Translations under genes and position numbers: made by a program
The notes under the pieces: generated by a model
What the model was told of the DNA's origin: nothing
What the model saw: the letters and a program-made list of their open reading frames with translations, nothing else
The model's database searches: none
Origin: Syntrophobacter fumaroxidans MPOB
GTDB lineage: Bacteria > Desulfobacterota > Syntrophobacteria > Syntrophobacterales > Syntrophobacteraceae
NCBI RefSeq assembly: GCF_000014965.1
Contig: NC_008554.1
Span: 1,786,001 to 1,850,000, forward strand
DNA: 64,000 bases
Direction of reading: 5' to 3'
Shown here: positions 36,067-46,486 of the stretch, piece by piece
Layout of the letters: every line of letters starts with the position of its first letter
How positions within the stretch are numbered: position 1 is the stretch's first letter

Positions 36067-38565
36067 ATGGCGAAGAAACCGAAATTGAAACAATCGGAAC
36101 CGGTCTCGTGCACCGGGGGCCGCGCGGACATGAGCCTCGACGGCTTGAGACGCACTTTTCGCGAGCATGTGTTCTACACTCAGGGGCGGTTCCCCTCGGT
36201 CGCCACCAGGAACGACCTGTACATGGCCTTCGCCTATACCGTGAGGGATCAACTCCTGCACCGCTGGATCAAGACCGTCGAGCAGATGGCGGGAAAGGAC
36301 CTCAAGATCGTCAGCTATCTGTCGGCCGAATTCCTCCTTGGCCCCCACCTGGAAAACAACCTGATCAACCTGGGCATCTACGATGACGTCCTCGGGATTG
36401 CGAAGGAAGAGGGTTTCGACATCCAGGTCATCTTCGATCAAGAGGAGGAACCGGGACTCGGCAACGGGGGGCTGGGCAGGCTGGCGGCCTGCTACCTCGA
36501 TTCCCTTGCCAGTCTCGAGGTCCCGGCCATCGGGTACGGCATACGGTATGAGTTCGGAATCTTCGACCAGGAGATCCGGGACGGCTGGCAGGTGGAACGC
36601 ACCGACCAGTGGCTTCGATTGGGCAACCCCTGGGAGCTGGCGCGACCGGAGATCACCTGCCGTGTGAGCTTCGGGGGACGCACGGAGCCCTATCAAGACG
36701 ATCGGGGCCGGTATCGCGTTCGATGGATTCCTCACCGGACCGTGAAGGGTGTCGCCTACGACACCCCCATCCTGGGATACCGCGTGAACACCTGCAACCT
36801 GTTGAGGCTTTGGAAGGCCGAAGCGATCGAATCCTTCGAGTTCGAGGCGTTCAACGTCGGGGATTATTACGGAGCCGTTGACGAGAAGATCTATTCGGAG
36901 AACATCACGAAAGTGCTCTACCCCAATGATGAACCGGTCCAGGGCAAACAACTCCGGCTCGAGCAACAGTATTTCTTCGTTTCCTGCTCCCTGCAGGACA
37001 TGCTTCGTATTTACAAGCTGGGCGGAGGCAAGCTGGACCGGTTTTCCAGGCACTTCGCCATACAGCTCAACGACACGCATCCCGCCCTGGGCGTCGCGGA
37101 ACTGATGCGCCTCCTGGTAGACGAGGAAGGCATGGACTGGGAACCGGCATGGGACGTCACCTGCAAGACCTTCGGCTACACCAACCACACCCTTCTTCCG
37201 GAAGCCCTAGAGAAGTGGCCGGTGGAGCTGTTTGCCGGCCTTTTCCCAAGGCACATGGAAATCATATACGAAATCAACCGGCGGTTTCTCGACGAGGTCA
37301 GGCGCAGGTGGCCCGGCGATGAGGCGCGGGTGGCCAGGATGTCCCTCATCGACGAAAGCGGTGGACGCTTCGTGCGCATGGCGCATCTCGCCTGCGTCGG
37401 CAGCCACGCCATCAACGGAGTGGCGGAGCTCCACTCCCGGCTGCTCAAGGAAGATGTCTTGCGCGACTTCCACGAGATGACACCGGAGAAATTCAGCAAC
37501 AAGACCAACGGAGTGACGCCGCGACGCTTCCTGGTTCTGGCCAATCCCGGCCTGACCCGCCTCATCGAGGGCAAGATCGGCGATACCTGGATCCGCAGGC
37601 CGGAGGAACTCAGGAAACTCGAGCCGTGCGCCGACGATCCCGCTTTTCGCGAGGAGTGGCGCCGGGTGAAGCTCGAGAACAAGAAGAACCTGGCCCGGGT
37701 CATCCGGGAGCGCACCGGGATCGAGGTCGACCCGGCTTCGATGTTCGACATCCAGGTGAAGCGACTCCACGAGTACAAACGCCAGCATCTGAACGTCCTT
37801 CACATCATCGCGCTATATGACCGGATCAAGCGCAATCCCTCCTACGACCTGTGTCCCCGAACCTTCATCTTCGGGGGGAAAGCCGCGCCCGGCTACTTCA
37901 TGGCGAAGCTCATCATCAAGCTGATCAACTCCGTCGGCGACACGGTCAACCGGGACCCCGACGTGAACGGCCGCCTCAAGGTCGTCTTCTTCCCCGACCT
38001 CAACGTCAAGAACGCGAAATTCATTTACCCGGCCGCCGACCTGTCGGAGCAGATCTCCACTGCGGGGAAGGAGGCTTCGGGAACCGGGAACATGAAATTT
38101 TCCATGAACGGTGCCCTGACCATCGGGACCCTGGACGGAGCCAACGTGGAAATCCGGGAGGAAGTAGGCGCCGAGAATTTCTTCCTGTTCGGCCTGACGG
38201 CCGAGGAGGTCTACTCGCTCAAGAGAGACGGATACCGCCCCATGGAATATTTCCAGGCCAATCCGGAGCTGCAGCGGGTCGTCGAACGCATCGCTTCGGG
38301 TTATTTTTCCAATGGCGACCGGGAGCTGTTCAAACCATTGGTCGATGCTCTCATGTTCCACGACACCTTCATGTTGTTCGCTGATTTTGGTTCCTACGCG
38401 GATGTGCAGGGCCGGGTCGACGAGGCCTATCGCGACCGGGAACACTGGACCCGCATGTCCATCCTCAATTCCGCCCGGATGGGCAAGTTCTCCTCCGACC
38501 GCGCGATCCGTGAATACTGCGAGGACATCTGGAAGGTCAAACCGGTCCCCATCCTCCTGGAGTGA
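36067..38565 (+). CDS. glgP: Glycogen/starch phosphorylase (GT35)
   Basis: An 832-residue enzyme of normal length. Hallmarks: VSYLSAEFLLGPHLENNL and GNGGLGRLAACYLDSLASLE near the N-terminus, then FFVSCSLQDMLRIY, HFAIQLNDTHPALGVAELMR and EALEKWPVELF. The pyridoxal phosphate site is in EASGTGNMKFSMNGALTIGT. It removes glucose 1-phosphate from glycogen ends using inorganic phosphate, so no ATP is spent on the first step. GGAG precedes the ATG after a 317-bp gap from the aldolase gene. The following gene encodes the debranching enzyme needed for complete degradation. Confidence 0.96.
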   Translation: MAKKPKLKQSEPVSCTGGRADMSLDGLRRTFREHVFYTQGRFPSVATRNDLYMAFAYTVRDQLLHRWIKTVEQMAGKDLKIVSYLSAEFLLGPHLENNLINLGIYDDVLGIAKEEGFDIQVIFDQEEEPGLGNGGLGRLAACYLDSLASLEVPAIGYGIRYEFGIFDQEIRDGWQVERTDQWLRLGNPWELARPEITCRVSFGGRTEPYQDDRGRYRVRWIPHRTVKGVAYDTPILGYRVNTCNLLRLWKAEAIESFEFEAFNVGDYYGAVDEKIYSENITKVLYPNDEPVQGKQLRLEQQYFFVSCSLQDMLRIYKLGGGKLDRFSRHFAIQLNDTHPALGVAELMRLLVDEEGMDWEPAWDVTCKTFGYTNHTLLPEALEKWPVELFAGLFPRHMEIIYEINRRFLDEVRRRWPGDEARVARMSLIDESGGRFVRMAHLACVGSHAINGVAELHSRLLKEDVLRDFHEMTPEKFSNKTNGVTPRRFLVLANPGLTRLIEGKIGDTWIRRPEELRKLEPCADDPAFREEWRRVKLENKKNLARVIRERTGIEVDPASMFDIQVKRLHEYKRQHLNVLHIIALYDRIKRNPSYDLCPRTFIFGGKAAPGYFMAKLIIKLINSVGDTVNRDPDVNGRLKVVFFPDLNVKNAKFIYPAADLSEQISTAGKEASGTGNMKFSMNGALTIGTLDGANVEIREEVGAENFFLFGLTAEEVYSLKRDGYRPMEYFQANPELQRVVERIASGYFSNGDRELFKPLVDALMFHDTFMLFADFGSYADVQGRVDEAYRDREHWTRMSILNSARMGKFSSDRAIREYCEDIWKVKPVPILLE

Positions 38566-38687
38566 TGGGGGTTACGTCCGTAAGACGACCCGAATGACCC
38601 GTCCCGCGCGAAGCCGTTCAACCGGATTGAAACCCTGGCGCCGGACGAAATCGTTTGACGATGTTTTCCTTTTGTCGTGAGGCAATC

Positions 38688-40739
38688 ATGGGATCTATGC
38701 GCGCAATCGACGAATGGATACCAGGCGAGGGAGTTCCATGGCCCCTTGGGGCGAGTTGGATGGAGTCGCAACGGGCATACAATTTCGCGCTCTTTTCGCG
38801 CAACGCCCGGAGCGTCACCCTTTTGCTCTACACCGAGGACGATCCAGTCATCCCGGTCCAATTCCGTGTTCTTGACCCCGTCTTCAACAAGACTGGCCTG
38901 ATATGGCATTGCGCGGTGCCGGAGGAGGAGCTGCGGGGCGCCTGCCTCTATGCGTACCGAATCGACGGCCCTTACGACCCGCTCAACGGGCATCGATTCG
39001 ACGCGGGGAAAGTTCTCCTGGATCCCTTTGCCCTTTCCGTCCATTTCCCGCCCGGGTTCAGCCGAACCTCGGCCTCGGGGTCGGGCCCCACGGACGGCAT
39101 GGCACCCCTGGGGCGGCTCTCCAAGGATCCGAACGCATTCGACTGGGGCGAGGACCCGCGCCCTCGCCATGCCCACGATCTCATCGTCTACGAACTGCAC
39201 GTCAAGGGCTTCACGGCAAGGCCCAACTCGGGCGTGAGCCCGGAAAACCGAGGGACCTTTGCCGGGCTCGTGGAGAAGATATCGTACCTGAAGGATCTCG
39301 GGATCACCGCCGTGGAGCTCCTTCCCGTCCATCAGTTCGATCCCCGGGAGGGAAACTACTGGGGCTATATGACCCTCAACTTCTTCTCGCCCCACCACGG
39401 TTACGCATCAGGCGATCCCCACCGGGAATTCCGTGCGATGGTGAGAACCTTTCACGCCGCGGGAATCGAGGTATGGCTCGACGTCGTCTACAATCATACC
39501 AGCGAGGGCGGCGAGAACGGTCCCACCTACAGCTACCGCGGTGTGGACAACAAAAGTTACTACCTCGCCCGGCAGGATACCGGCGAGTACTTCAACGACA
39601 CCGGATGCGGGAACACAATGAACTGCGCGCATCCCGTCGTTCGGGCACTCGTTCTGACCAGCCTGCATCACTGGGCGAAAAACATGCATGTGGACGGGTT
39701 CCGCTTCGACCTGGCATCCATTTTCGCGCGCGCGCTCGACGGCTCCATGAACACCCTGGACCCGCCGCTGATCGCGGAGATCGGCCTACTCGGATACATG
39801 CGCGACGTGAGGCTCGTCGCGGAGGCATGGGATATCGGGAGTTACCTGCTCGGTCGAAGCTTTCCCGGCCTGATGTGGCGCCAGTGGAACGGGAAATTCC
39901 GCGACGACATCCGCTCTTTCGTCAAAGGGGACGCAGCGATGGTCGGAGCCCTGATGCAACGCCTGTACGGGAGTGATGACCTTTTTCCGGACGGGCCGGT
40001 GGAGGTGTATCGCCCGTACCAGAGCGTGAACTTCATCACCGCCCACGACGGTTTCTGTCTCTACGATTTGGTTGCTTACAACGAAAAGCACAACACGGCC
40101 AACGGCCACCACAACACGGACGGGGCAAACGACAACCGGAGCTGGAATTGCGGCTGGGAGGGCGACTCCGGGGTTCCCCTTGAAGTCATGGCGTTGCGCC
40201 GGCAGCAGGTCAAGAATTTTTTCTGCCTGCTCATGCTTGCCAACGGAACCCCCATGTTCTGCGCCGGTGATGAATTCATGAACACACAGAAAGGCAACAA
40301 CAACCCTTACAACCAGGACAATGAGATCACCTGGCTGGACTGGGAGCTTCTCGAACGCAACCGGGACATGCTGCGCTTCTTCAAGGGCATGATCCGATTC
40401 CGAAAAACGCATCCGTCCATCGGTCGGGGCCGCTACTGGCGCGAGGACGTCCGGTGGTACGGAAGCACGGGGGAAGTGGACCTTTCCCAGGAATCCAGGT
40501 CTCTGGCCTACTTTCTGCGCGGGTCCGGTCTCGGCGACAGCGACCTCTACGTGATGATCAATGCATACTGGGAAGACCTGGATTTCGCCCTCCAGGTCGG
40601 TCGGGCTGGGGAGTGGCGCCGTGTTGCGGATACTGCCCTTCCGAGCCCGGACGACATTGCGGAGACGGGACGAGGACACCCCGTTTCCGGTCTCCGGTAT
40701 CGCGTGAAGGCCCGATCGATCGTGGTTTTTGAGCGATGA
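38688..40739 (+). CDS. glgX: Glycogen debranching enzyme, GlgX/isoamylase type (GH13)
   Basis: 683 residues from ATG 38688, chosen because GAGG lies 5 bases upstream (TGAGGCAATC); in-frame ATGs lie at 38661 and 38697. An N-terminal CBM48 domain (YNFALFSRNARSVTLLLYTE) precedes a GH13 barrel with region I DVVYNHTSEGG, nucleophile Asp in DGFRFDLAS, general acid Glu in RLVAEAWDIG, and region IV FITAHDGF. It cleaves alpha-1,6 branch stubs left by the phosphorylase. It follows glgP by 122 bp and is probably in the same transcript. The family also contains maltooligosyl hydrolases, but the overall layout favours GlgX. Confidence 0.93.
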   Translation: MGSMRAIDEWIPGEGVPWPLGASWMESQRAYNFALFSRNARSVTLLLYTEDDPVIPVQFRVLDPVFNKTGLIWHCAVPEEELRGACLYAYRIDGPYDPLNGHRFDAGKVLLDPFALSVHFPPGFSRTSASGSGPTDGMAPLGRLSKDPNAFDWGEDPRPRHAHDLIVYELHVKGFTARPNSGVSPENRGTFAGLVEKISYLKDLGITAVELLPVHQFDPREGNYWGYMTLNFFSPHHGYASGDPHREFRAMVRTFHAAGIEVWLDVVYNHTSEGGENGPTYSYRGVDNKSYYLARQDTGEYFNDTGCGNTMNCAHPVVRALVLTSLHHWAKNMHVDGFRFDLASIFARALDGSMNTLDPPLIAEIGLLGYMRDVRLVAEAWDIGSYLLGRSFPGLMWRQWNGKFRDDIRSFVKGDAAMVGALMQRLYGSDDLFPDGPVEVYRPYQSVNFITAHDGFCLYDLVAYNEKHNTANGHHNTDGANDNRSWNCGWEGDSGVPLEVMALRRQQVKNFFCLLMLANGTPMFCAGDEFMNTQKGNNNPYNQDNEITWLDWELLERNRDMLRFFKGMIRFRKTHPSIGRGRYWREDVRWYGSTGEVDLSQESRSLAYFLRGSGLGDSDLYVMINAYWEDLDFALQVGRAGEWRRVADTALPSPDDIAETGRGHPVSGLRYRVKARSIVVFER

Positions 40740-40815
40740 GAACAGAGACTGTCCGGACGGACGCAACGAAGAGACTCGAAACCCGGAGAAGAACGGGCTG
40801 GAAGGGAGAAAGGGC

Positions 40816-42915
40816 ATGTCAAAGGGGATCTACATCACCGGCACGGGGCCCGGGAGCGGGAAATCGTTGATCGTTCTCGGGATGATGGAGTTGCTGGCAC
40901 AGCACGGCCGAAAGCTCGGGTTCTTTCGACCCGTCGCCGTTGAAGGGGGCGGCGTCGATCGGCTGGCGGCACTCGTCACGAGCCGATACGCCATCACGGC
41001 CCCGGGTGAGAGCATGTTCGGCGCCAGTTATGCCTCCGCTCGAGACCTCATTGCCGGGGACAAGATGGACGAGTTGCAGAGTCGAATCATCGAGAAGTAC
41101 GAGGCCCTGGAGCGGCAATGCGATTTCGTGGTCTGCGTGGGCACCGATTACAGGGCCGTGCACACGGCGCTGGAGTTCGAGTATAACGTTGAAGTGGCGC
41201 GGAATCTCGGCACGCCCCTCATGCCCATTGTCGCGGGGCGGGGAAGAACCCCGGGAGAGATCGTGGATTCGGTGCGAATCCTGGCGGAGTTTCTGGAGGC
41301 ACGGAAGTGCGACCTTGTTTCGGTGTTCGTCAACCGGGTTGCACCGGGCCATGTGAAGGAGGCGGCGACTCGACTCGAGGAAAATGCACCCGCGGGGATT
41401 CCCGTGTTCGTTTTGCCGGATCACCCAATGCTCGACAAACCCACGGTGGGCGAGATAATGAGGGCTCTCGGGGCGGGAATGGTGCACGGAGACGCGAACC
41501 GGCTCGACCGTGAAGTGACCGGGTACAGGGTGGCGGCCATGGAACTGCCCAACTTCCTGGATCACCTGGTGGAAGGTTGCATGGTCATCACGCCCGGTGA
41601 CCGCTCCGATATCCTCATCGGAACACTGGCGGCGGATGCGGCCACTTCCTACCCGGGGATTGCCGGCGTCGTCCTCACGGGGGGCTTCAAGCCCGCGCCG
41701 CAGGTGCAGCGTCTCTTCGAAGGCCTGAGGCGTTCGCCCGTCCCGATCCTCCATGTGGACGCCGACACTTTTGAGACGGTAACAGAGGTGAACGCCGTGC
41801 CCGCGGGCCTCTCCCCCGAGAATCAGAGGAAGATCGCCGGCGCCCTCGGGGTCTTCGAATCCAACGTGGATGTGAGCCGGTTGGAGGGCCGGATCGCGGT
41901 CATGCGTTCCTCCCGCGTCACGCCGCTCATGTTCCAGCACGATCTTCTGAGCGGCGCGCGGGCCAAGCGCCGGCACATCGTTCTTCCCGAAGGCACCGAG
42001 AAACGTATCCTCAGGGCGGCGGAGATCCTCCAGCTACGGGACGCCGTTGACATCACGCTGCTCGGAAGCCCCAAAGAGGTCGGCGAGAAGATCACCTCCC
42101 TCGGCCTGTCCCTCCCCGGTGTCAAGATCATCGACCCAATGACGTCGGAGCTCCGCGAGGATTTCGGGCGGACTTATTTCGAGCTCCGGCAACACAAGGG
42201 GATTTCCCTGCAGATGGCCCTGGACGCCATGTCCGACGTCAGCTATTTCGGGACCATGATGGTCTGCCGGGGCATTGCCGACGGCATGGTCTCCGGGGCG
42301 GTCCATTCGACGCAGCACACGATCCGTCCCGCCCTGGAGATCATCAGGACCCGGCCGGGCTGCCCGATCGTCTCCAGCGTCTTCTTCATGTGTCTTTCGG
42401 ACCGCGTTCTCGTTTACGGCGATTGCGCGGTCAACCCCGACCCCGATGCCGAGCAACTGGCGCACATCGCCATCAGTTCCGCTTCAACGGCCCGCAATTT
42501 CGGCATTGAGCCGCGTGTGGCGATGCTCTCGTACTCGACGGGGGAATCCGGCAAGGGAGCCGACGTCGAAAAGGTGAAGGAAGCGACCCGGCTCGCCAGG
42601 CGGCTTTGCCCGGACCTCAAGCTGGAGGGCCCCGTTCAGTACGATGCCGCCGTCGATCCGGACGTCGCCAGGGTGAAACTGCCGGAGAGCGAAGTCGCGG
42701 GCCGTGCCACCGTCTTCATCTTCCCCGACCTCAACGCCGGCAACAATGCCTACAAGGCGGTGCAGCGGACGGCAAATGCCGTCGCCATAGGTCCGGTCCT
42801 GCAGGGGCTGAACAAACCGGTCAACGACCTGAGCCGGGGATGCACCGTCACCGACATCGTCAACACCGTCGCCATAACCGCCATCCAGGCCCAGATGGAA
42901 GGAGACGCCACATGA
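40816..42915 (+). CDS. pta: Phosphate acetyltransferase with N-terminal BioD-like/DRTGG regulatory region
   Basis: 699 residues from ATG 40816 (AGGGAGAAAGGG upstream); the frame also opens at 40729. The N-terminal 230 residues form a BioD-like P-loop domain (YITGTGPGSGKSLIVLGMME), followed by a DRTGG domain (GDRSDILIGTLAADAATSYP), then the catalytic PTA domain (RRHIVLPEGTEKRILRAAEI, MVSGAVHSTQHTIRPALEII, FIFPDLNAGNNAYKAVQRTA). This is the long class II form. It interconverts acetyl-CoA and acetyl phosphate. The stop overlaps the ackA ATG by 4 bases, so the two are coupled and together form acetate and ATP. Confidence 0.96.
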   Translation: MSKGIYITGTGPGSGKSLIVLGMMELLAQHGRKLGFFRPVAVEGGGVDRLAALVTSRYAITAPGESMFGASYASARDLIAGDKMDELQSRIIEKYEALERQCDFVVCVGTDYRAVHTALEFEYNVEVARNLGTPLMPIVAGRGRTPGEIVDSVRILAEFLEARKCDLVSVFVNRVAPGHVKEAATRLEENAPAGIPVFVLPDHPMLDKPTVGEIMRALGAGMVHGDANRLDREVTGYRVAAMELPNFLDHLVEGCMVITPGDRSDILIGTLAADAATSYPGIAGVVLTGGFKPAPQVQRLFEGLRRSPVPILHVDADTFETVTEVNAVPAGLSPENQRKIAGALGVFESNVDVSRLEGRIAVMRSSRVTPLMFQHDLLSGARAKRRHIVLPEGTEKRILRAAEILQLRDAVDITLLGSPKEVGEKITSLGLSLPGVKIIDPMTSELREDFGRTYFELRQHKGISLQMALDAMSDVSYFGTMMVCRGIADGMVSGAVHSTQHTIRPALEIIRTRPGCPIVSSVFFMCLSDRVLVYGDCAVNPDPDAEQLAHIAISSASTARNFGIEPRVAMLSYSTGESGKGADVEKVKEATRLARRLCPDLKLEGPVQYDAAVDPDVARVKLPESEVAGRATVFIFPDLNAGNNAYKAVQRTANAVAIGPVLQGLNKPVNDLSRGCTVTDIVNTVAITAIQAQMEGDAT

Positions 42916-44147
42916 GGGTGATCGTCGTCAATTCGGGCAGTTCCTCGATCAAATACGAAGTGTTCGCTCTGGACGACTGCTCCACGCTGGTGGACGGCCT
43001 GCTCGAGCGGATCGGGACCCGGAACGCCAGGTTCAAGCGCCGCTGGCTGACCGATTCCGGCCACTGGGAGGAAATGGAGGAGACCCGACCGATTGCGGAC
43101 CACCATGAAGGTTTCCGGTTCCTCCTCGATGCGGCCGTGCGCTATCCCACCACCCGTGTCGCCCCCGGAGCGTTTTTCGGATTCGGCCATCGTGTCGTCC
43201 ACGGGGGAGAGGTATTCCATGAACCGGTGATCGTCGACGATGAGGTCGTCCGGCGGATCAAGGACCTTATCCCTCTCGCCCCGCTCCACAACCCCGCCAA
43301 TGTCGCCGCCATCGAGGCGCTTCGACTGATCCGTCCCGATGTGCCCAACGTGGCGGTTTTCGACACGGCCTTTCACCAGAGCATGCCGCCCAAAGCATTT
43401 CTATACGCATTGCCCCACGAGCTGTACCGCGAGCATCACGTGCGGCGCTATGGGTTCCATGGGACCTCGCATCGCTACGTTGCGGGAGAAGCCGCGCGCC
43501 ACCTGGGGCTGCCCGAGGATTACGCGAACCTGATCACCCTGCATCTCGGCAACGGGGCGAGCGCGACCGCCGTGCAGGGCGGCAGGAGCATCGATACCTC
43601 CATGGGCCTGACGCCCCTGGAAGGCCTCATCATGGGCACGAGATGCGGAGATCTGGACCCGGCGGTTCATTTCTACATTTCGCGGAAAACCGGCCGGTCC
43701 TCTGAAGAGCTTGAAGCCATGATGAACAAGGAAAGCGGGCTGAAGGGCATCTGCGGCACGAACGACATGCGGGAAATCCAGCGCCGCTCCGCAGACGGCG
43801 ATGCCCGGGCGCAACTGGCCTTCGAAATGTTCTGCTACCGGATCAGGAAATACATCGGCTCCTATTCCGCGGCGCTTGGCCGGGTCGACGCCATTGTCTT
43901 TACGGGGGGCATCGGTGAGAATTCGGCCCCCGTTCGAAGAGAATGCTGCGATGGGCTGAGGAACCTCGGGGTCGTGCTCGACCACCGCAGGAACGAAGAG
44001 GACTGGAGCGGTCTTCATGAAATCCAGAGAGAGGACAGTCCGGTGAAGATTCTTGTCATACCGACCGACGAGGAGCGTGAGATCGCGCGCCAGACGATTC
44101 AGACCATACGCCGGGCAGGCGTTGCGGGTGGAGCCCGAAACCAGTGA
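42912..44147 (+). CDS. ackA: Acetate kinase
   Basis: 411 residues from ATG 42912, overlapping the pta stop as ATGA; GGAG lies just upstream. ASKHA-fold motifs are intact: VNSGSSSIKYEVF (phosphate 1), GFGHRVVHGGEVF (substrate Arg/His), YGFHGTSHRYVAGEAA and LHLGNGASATAVQGGRSIDT (phosphate 2), and VFTGGIGENSAPVRRECC (adenosine). It makes ATP from acetyl phosphate and ADP, the main substrate-level phosphorylation of acetate fermentation. Pairing with Pta inside a glycogen breakdown cluster suggests a fermentative energy route. Confidence 0.97.
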   Translation: MRVIVVNSGSSSIKYEVFALDDCSTLVDGLLERIGTRNARFKRRWLTDSGHWEEMEETRPIADHHEGFRFLLDAAVRYPTTRVAPGAFFGFGHRVVHGGEVFHEPVIVDDEVVRRIKDLIPLAPLHNPANVAAIEALRLIRPDVPNVAVFDTAFHQSMPPKAFLYALPHELYREHHVRRYGFHGTSHRYVAGEAARHLGLPEDYANLITLHLGNGASATAVQGGRSIDTSMGLTPLEGLIMGTRCGDLDPAVHFYISRKTGRSSEELEAMMNKESGLKGICGTNDMREIQRRSADGDARAQLAFEMFCYRIRKYIGSYSAALGRVDAIVFTGGIGENSAPVRRECCDGLRNLGVVLDHRRNEEDWSGLHEIQREDSPVKILVIPTDEEREIARQTIQTIRRAGVAGGARNQ

Positions 44148-44251
44148 TTCCCGGTGCGCCGGGCGCGGGAGCGCCACCCATGCTCCGGCACAAACTCCAT
44201 ACCGCCGGGCGGACGGCTCACGATCTCTACCCGGTAAGAGGAAGACCTGAC

Positions 44252-44800
44252 ATGATAGATGCGCGAAACTACAGAGTGGAAGACAAGCTCAAGAACGGCG
44301 CCGTTGTGACCATCAGGGCCATTCGCCCCGACGACAGGAACCGGATCGTGGAGGCGTTCGGGCACCTTGAGAGGGAAACCATCTATTCGCGGTTTTTTCG
44401 TTACAAGAGCCAACTCACCGATGAAGAGCTCCGCGCGTTCACGGAAGCTGATTTCAAGAATGTCGTTGCACTGGTGGTCACGATACCGGCCGGTGGAGAG
44501 GATGAAACCGTCATCGGCTCGGGAAGCTATGTTCTATATGGTCCCTCAGACGCCCAGGGCAGGGCGGAGGTTGCTTTTACCGTCGAGGAAGACTACCAGG
44601 GCCAGGGGATCGCGAGCCGCATTCTGAAACACCTCGTTGATATCGCCCGGGAGCAGGGGGTGCTGCGGTTCGAAGCCGAGGTGCTCGCCGAGAACCGGGC
44701 GATGCTTACGGTCTTTGCCCACAGCGGACTTCCCATGAAAACGTCGCTGGAGGAGGGTGTGGTGTACGTGTCCCTTTCCCTGCAGGCGCAGGCGTCATGA
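44252..44800 (+). CDS. GNAT-family N-acetyltransferase
   Basis: 182 residues from ATG 44252 (GAGGAAG upstream); an upstream in-frame start at 44144 overlaps the ackA stop and adds low-quality sequence. The GNAT core is clear: IRAIRPDDRNRIVEAFGHLE, then AEVAFTVEEDYQGQGIASRI with the Q/R-x-x-G-x-G/A acetyl-CoA loop, and LAENRAMLTVFAHSGLPMKT. It resembles the acetyltransferase half of Pat-type protein lysine acetyltransferases that modify acetyl-CoA synthetase. Between acetate kinase and pyruvate kinase, it may adjust acetate metabolism by acetylation. The substrate is unknown. Confidence 0.88.
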   Translation: MIDARNYRVEDKLKNGAVVTIRAIRPDDRNRIVEAFGHLERETIYSRFFRYKSQLTDEELRAFTEADFKNVVALVVTIPAGGEDETVIGSGSYVLYGPSDAQGRAEVAFTVEEDYQGQGIASRILKHLVDIAREQGVLRFEAEVLAENRAMLTVFAHSGLPMKTSLEEGVVYVSLSLQAQAS

Positions 44801-44870
44801 ACGAAGCGCCCGGCGGTTCGGCCGCGGAACGACCCACCCCAATGCACCGCCGCGTCAACGGAGGACATCG

Positions 44871-46316
44871 ATGACACTGCCGCTCAACAAGACCAAAATC
44901 GTATGCACCATAGGGCCCGCTTCGCGTTCCCCGGAGGTGATGCAGTCGCTGCTGCTGGCCGGCATGAACGTCGCGCGGCTCAATTTCTCGCACGGTGATT
45001 TCTCGGGTCACAAAGGGGTGATCGAAGATCTCCGGGCCGCGGCCGCCGCCACCGGCCGTCGCATTGCCATCATGGCGGACCTTCCCGGCCCGAAGATGCG
45101 CATCGGCAGGTTCGGTTCCGAACCGATCGACCTGAAACCGGGGGACCTGTTCACCCTCACGACCGACGACGTGCCCGGAGACGAACGCAAGGTCTCCGTC
45201 AGCTTCTCCCCTCTCCCCCGGGTCGTCAGACCCGGCGACACGCTCTACCTGAACGACGGCCTGATCCAGGTGGATGTGGACCGGGTGCGGGACAGCGACG
45301 TCGACTGCCGCGTCGTGGTCGGCGGTGAGCTGCGCTCGTGCAAGGGGCTCAACCTCCCGGGCATCGACCTGGGCATCAGCGCCTTCACCGAACACGACCA
45401 CAACTGCTTGAAATTCGCTCTCGAGAACGGTGTCGACGCGGTGAGCCAGTCGTTCGTCGAGAGCCCGGAGGACATCCGGGCGGTGAGGAACGCGGCGGCG
45501 GCCCTGGGCTACCGTCCCTTCATCATCGCCAAGATCGAACGATCCAGGGCGCTCGATCATCTCGACGACATCATCACCGCGGCGGACGCCGTCATGATCG
45601 CGCGAGGCGACCTGGGCGTGGAGCTCCCCATCGAGCAGATCCCCGTGGTTCAGAAACAGATCACGCGCGCGGCGAACATGCGCGCCAGGCCGGTCATCAC
45701 CGCGACGCAGATGCTGGAATCCATGACGGCCAACCGGCGCCCCACCCGCGCGGAGGCGACCGATGTGGCCAACGCGATCCTCGATGGCTCGGACTGCGTC
45801 ATGCTCTCGGGCGAGTCGGCCATGGGCGCCTATCCCGTCGACTCGGTCGCGACCCTTGCCAGGATCGCCGCCGCCATCGAGCCGCACCGCCCGATGGTCA
45901 GCGCCAGAGACCTGTTCAGGGGCATCGAGCTCAAGGGCAGGGTGCCCGCGGCAAGGCTGATCGACCTCAGTGTGGAGACCGTCCTGGAGTACGCCGACCC
46001 GGCCGCCGTCTTCGTCCCCACGCACCGCGGAGACACGGCCAGGAGCATCGCCCGGTTCCGCCTCCCGGCGTGGATCATTGCCGTCAGCTCGGAGGAAGCC
46101 ACGTGCCGGCAGCTCCAGTTTTCCTCGGGTGTCTACCCCGTATGCGAGGCCCGGCACCCCGACAACTGGAACGCCTACGTGTCGGACTGGCTCAAGGCTC
46201 ACGGGATGGAAGGAAATCTCGCTGTGGTGACCGAAGGCCCTTCGAGGCGCTATCCCGACGCCAACAACCGCCTCGAGATCGTGAACATGGCCTGGCCGGA
46301 AGAGATGGACGGATGA
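44871..46316 (+). CDS. pyk: Pyruvate kinase
   Basis: 481 residues from ATG 44871, preceded by GGAGG 7 bases away; the longer frame from 44757 overlaps the acetyltransferase gene. Barrel and active-site motifs: TKIVCTIGPASRSPEVM, LAGMNVARLNFSHGD, IAIMADLPGPKMRIG, and IIAKIERSRALDHLDDIITA with the catalytic Lys, followed by MIARGDLGVELPIEQIPVVQ and VITATQMLESMTANRRPTRA. It transfers phosphate from phosphoenolpyruvate to ADP. The C-terminal domain (about 355-481) is normal. It follows the acetyltransferase gene by 70 bp. Confidence 0.96.
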   Translation: MTLPLNKTKIVCTIGPASRSPEVMQSLLLAGMNVARLNFSHGDFSGHKGVIEDLRAAAAATGRRIAIMADLPGPKMRIGRFGSEPIDLKPGDLFTLTTDDVPGDERKVSVSFSPLPRVVRPGDTLYLNDGLIQVDVDRVRDSDVDCRVVVGGELRSCKGLNLPGIDLGISAFTEHDHNCLKFALENGVDAVSQSFVESPEDIRAVRNAAAALGYRPFIIAKIERSRALDHLDDIITAADAVMIARGDLGVELPIEQIPVVQKQITRAANMRARPVITATQMLESMTANRRPTRAEATDVANAILDGSDCVMLSGESAMGAYPVDSVATLARIAAAIEPHRPMVSARDLFRGIELKGRVPAARLIDLSVETVLEYADPAAVFVPTHRGDTARSIARFRLPAWIIAVSSEEATCRQLQFSSGVYPVCEARHPDNWNAYVSDWLKAHGMEGNLAVVTEGPSRRYPDANNRLEIVNMAWPEEMDG

Positions 46317-46486
46317 AGGAACCGGTTCGAAAAAGCGCTGTCCGGCCGGCCGCCTTCGCAACGGGAGAAAATCCCGGGAAAAGGGACTGCCGAGCCCCTT
46401 TTCCCGACCCTGGCGAAACGGCGTCATCCGACATTCGATTCCCCGTTTAGAGGCAAAAGCAACCTTCCCACTCCGGAGGAACGACC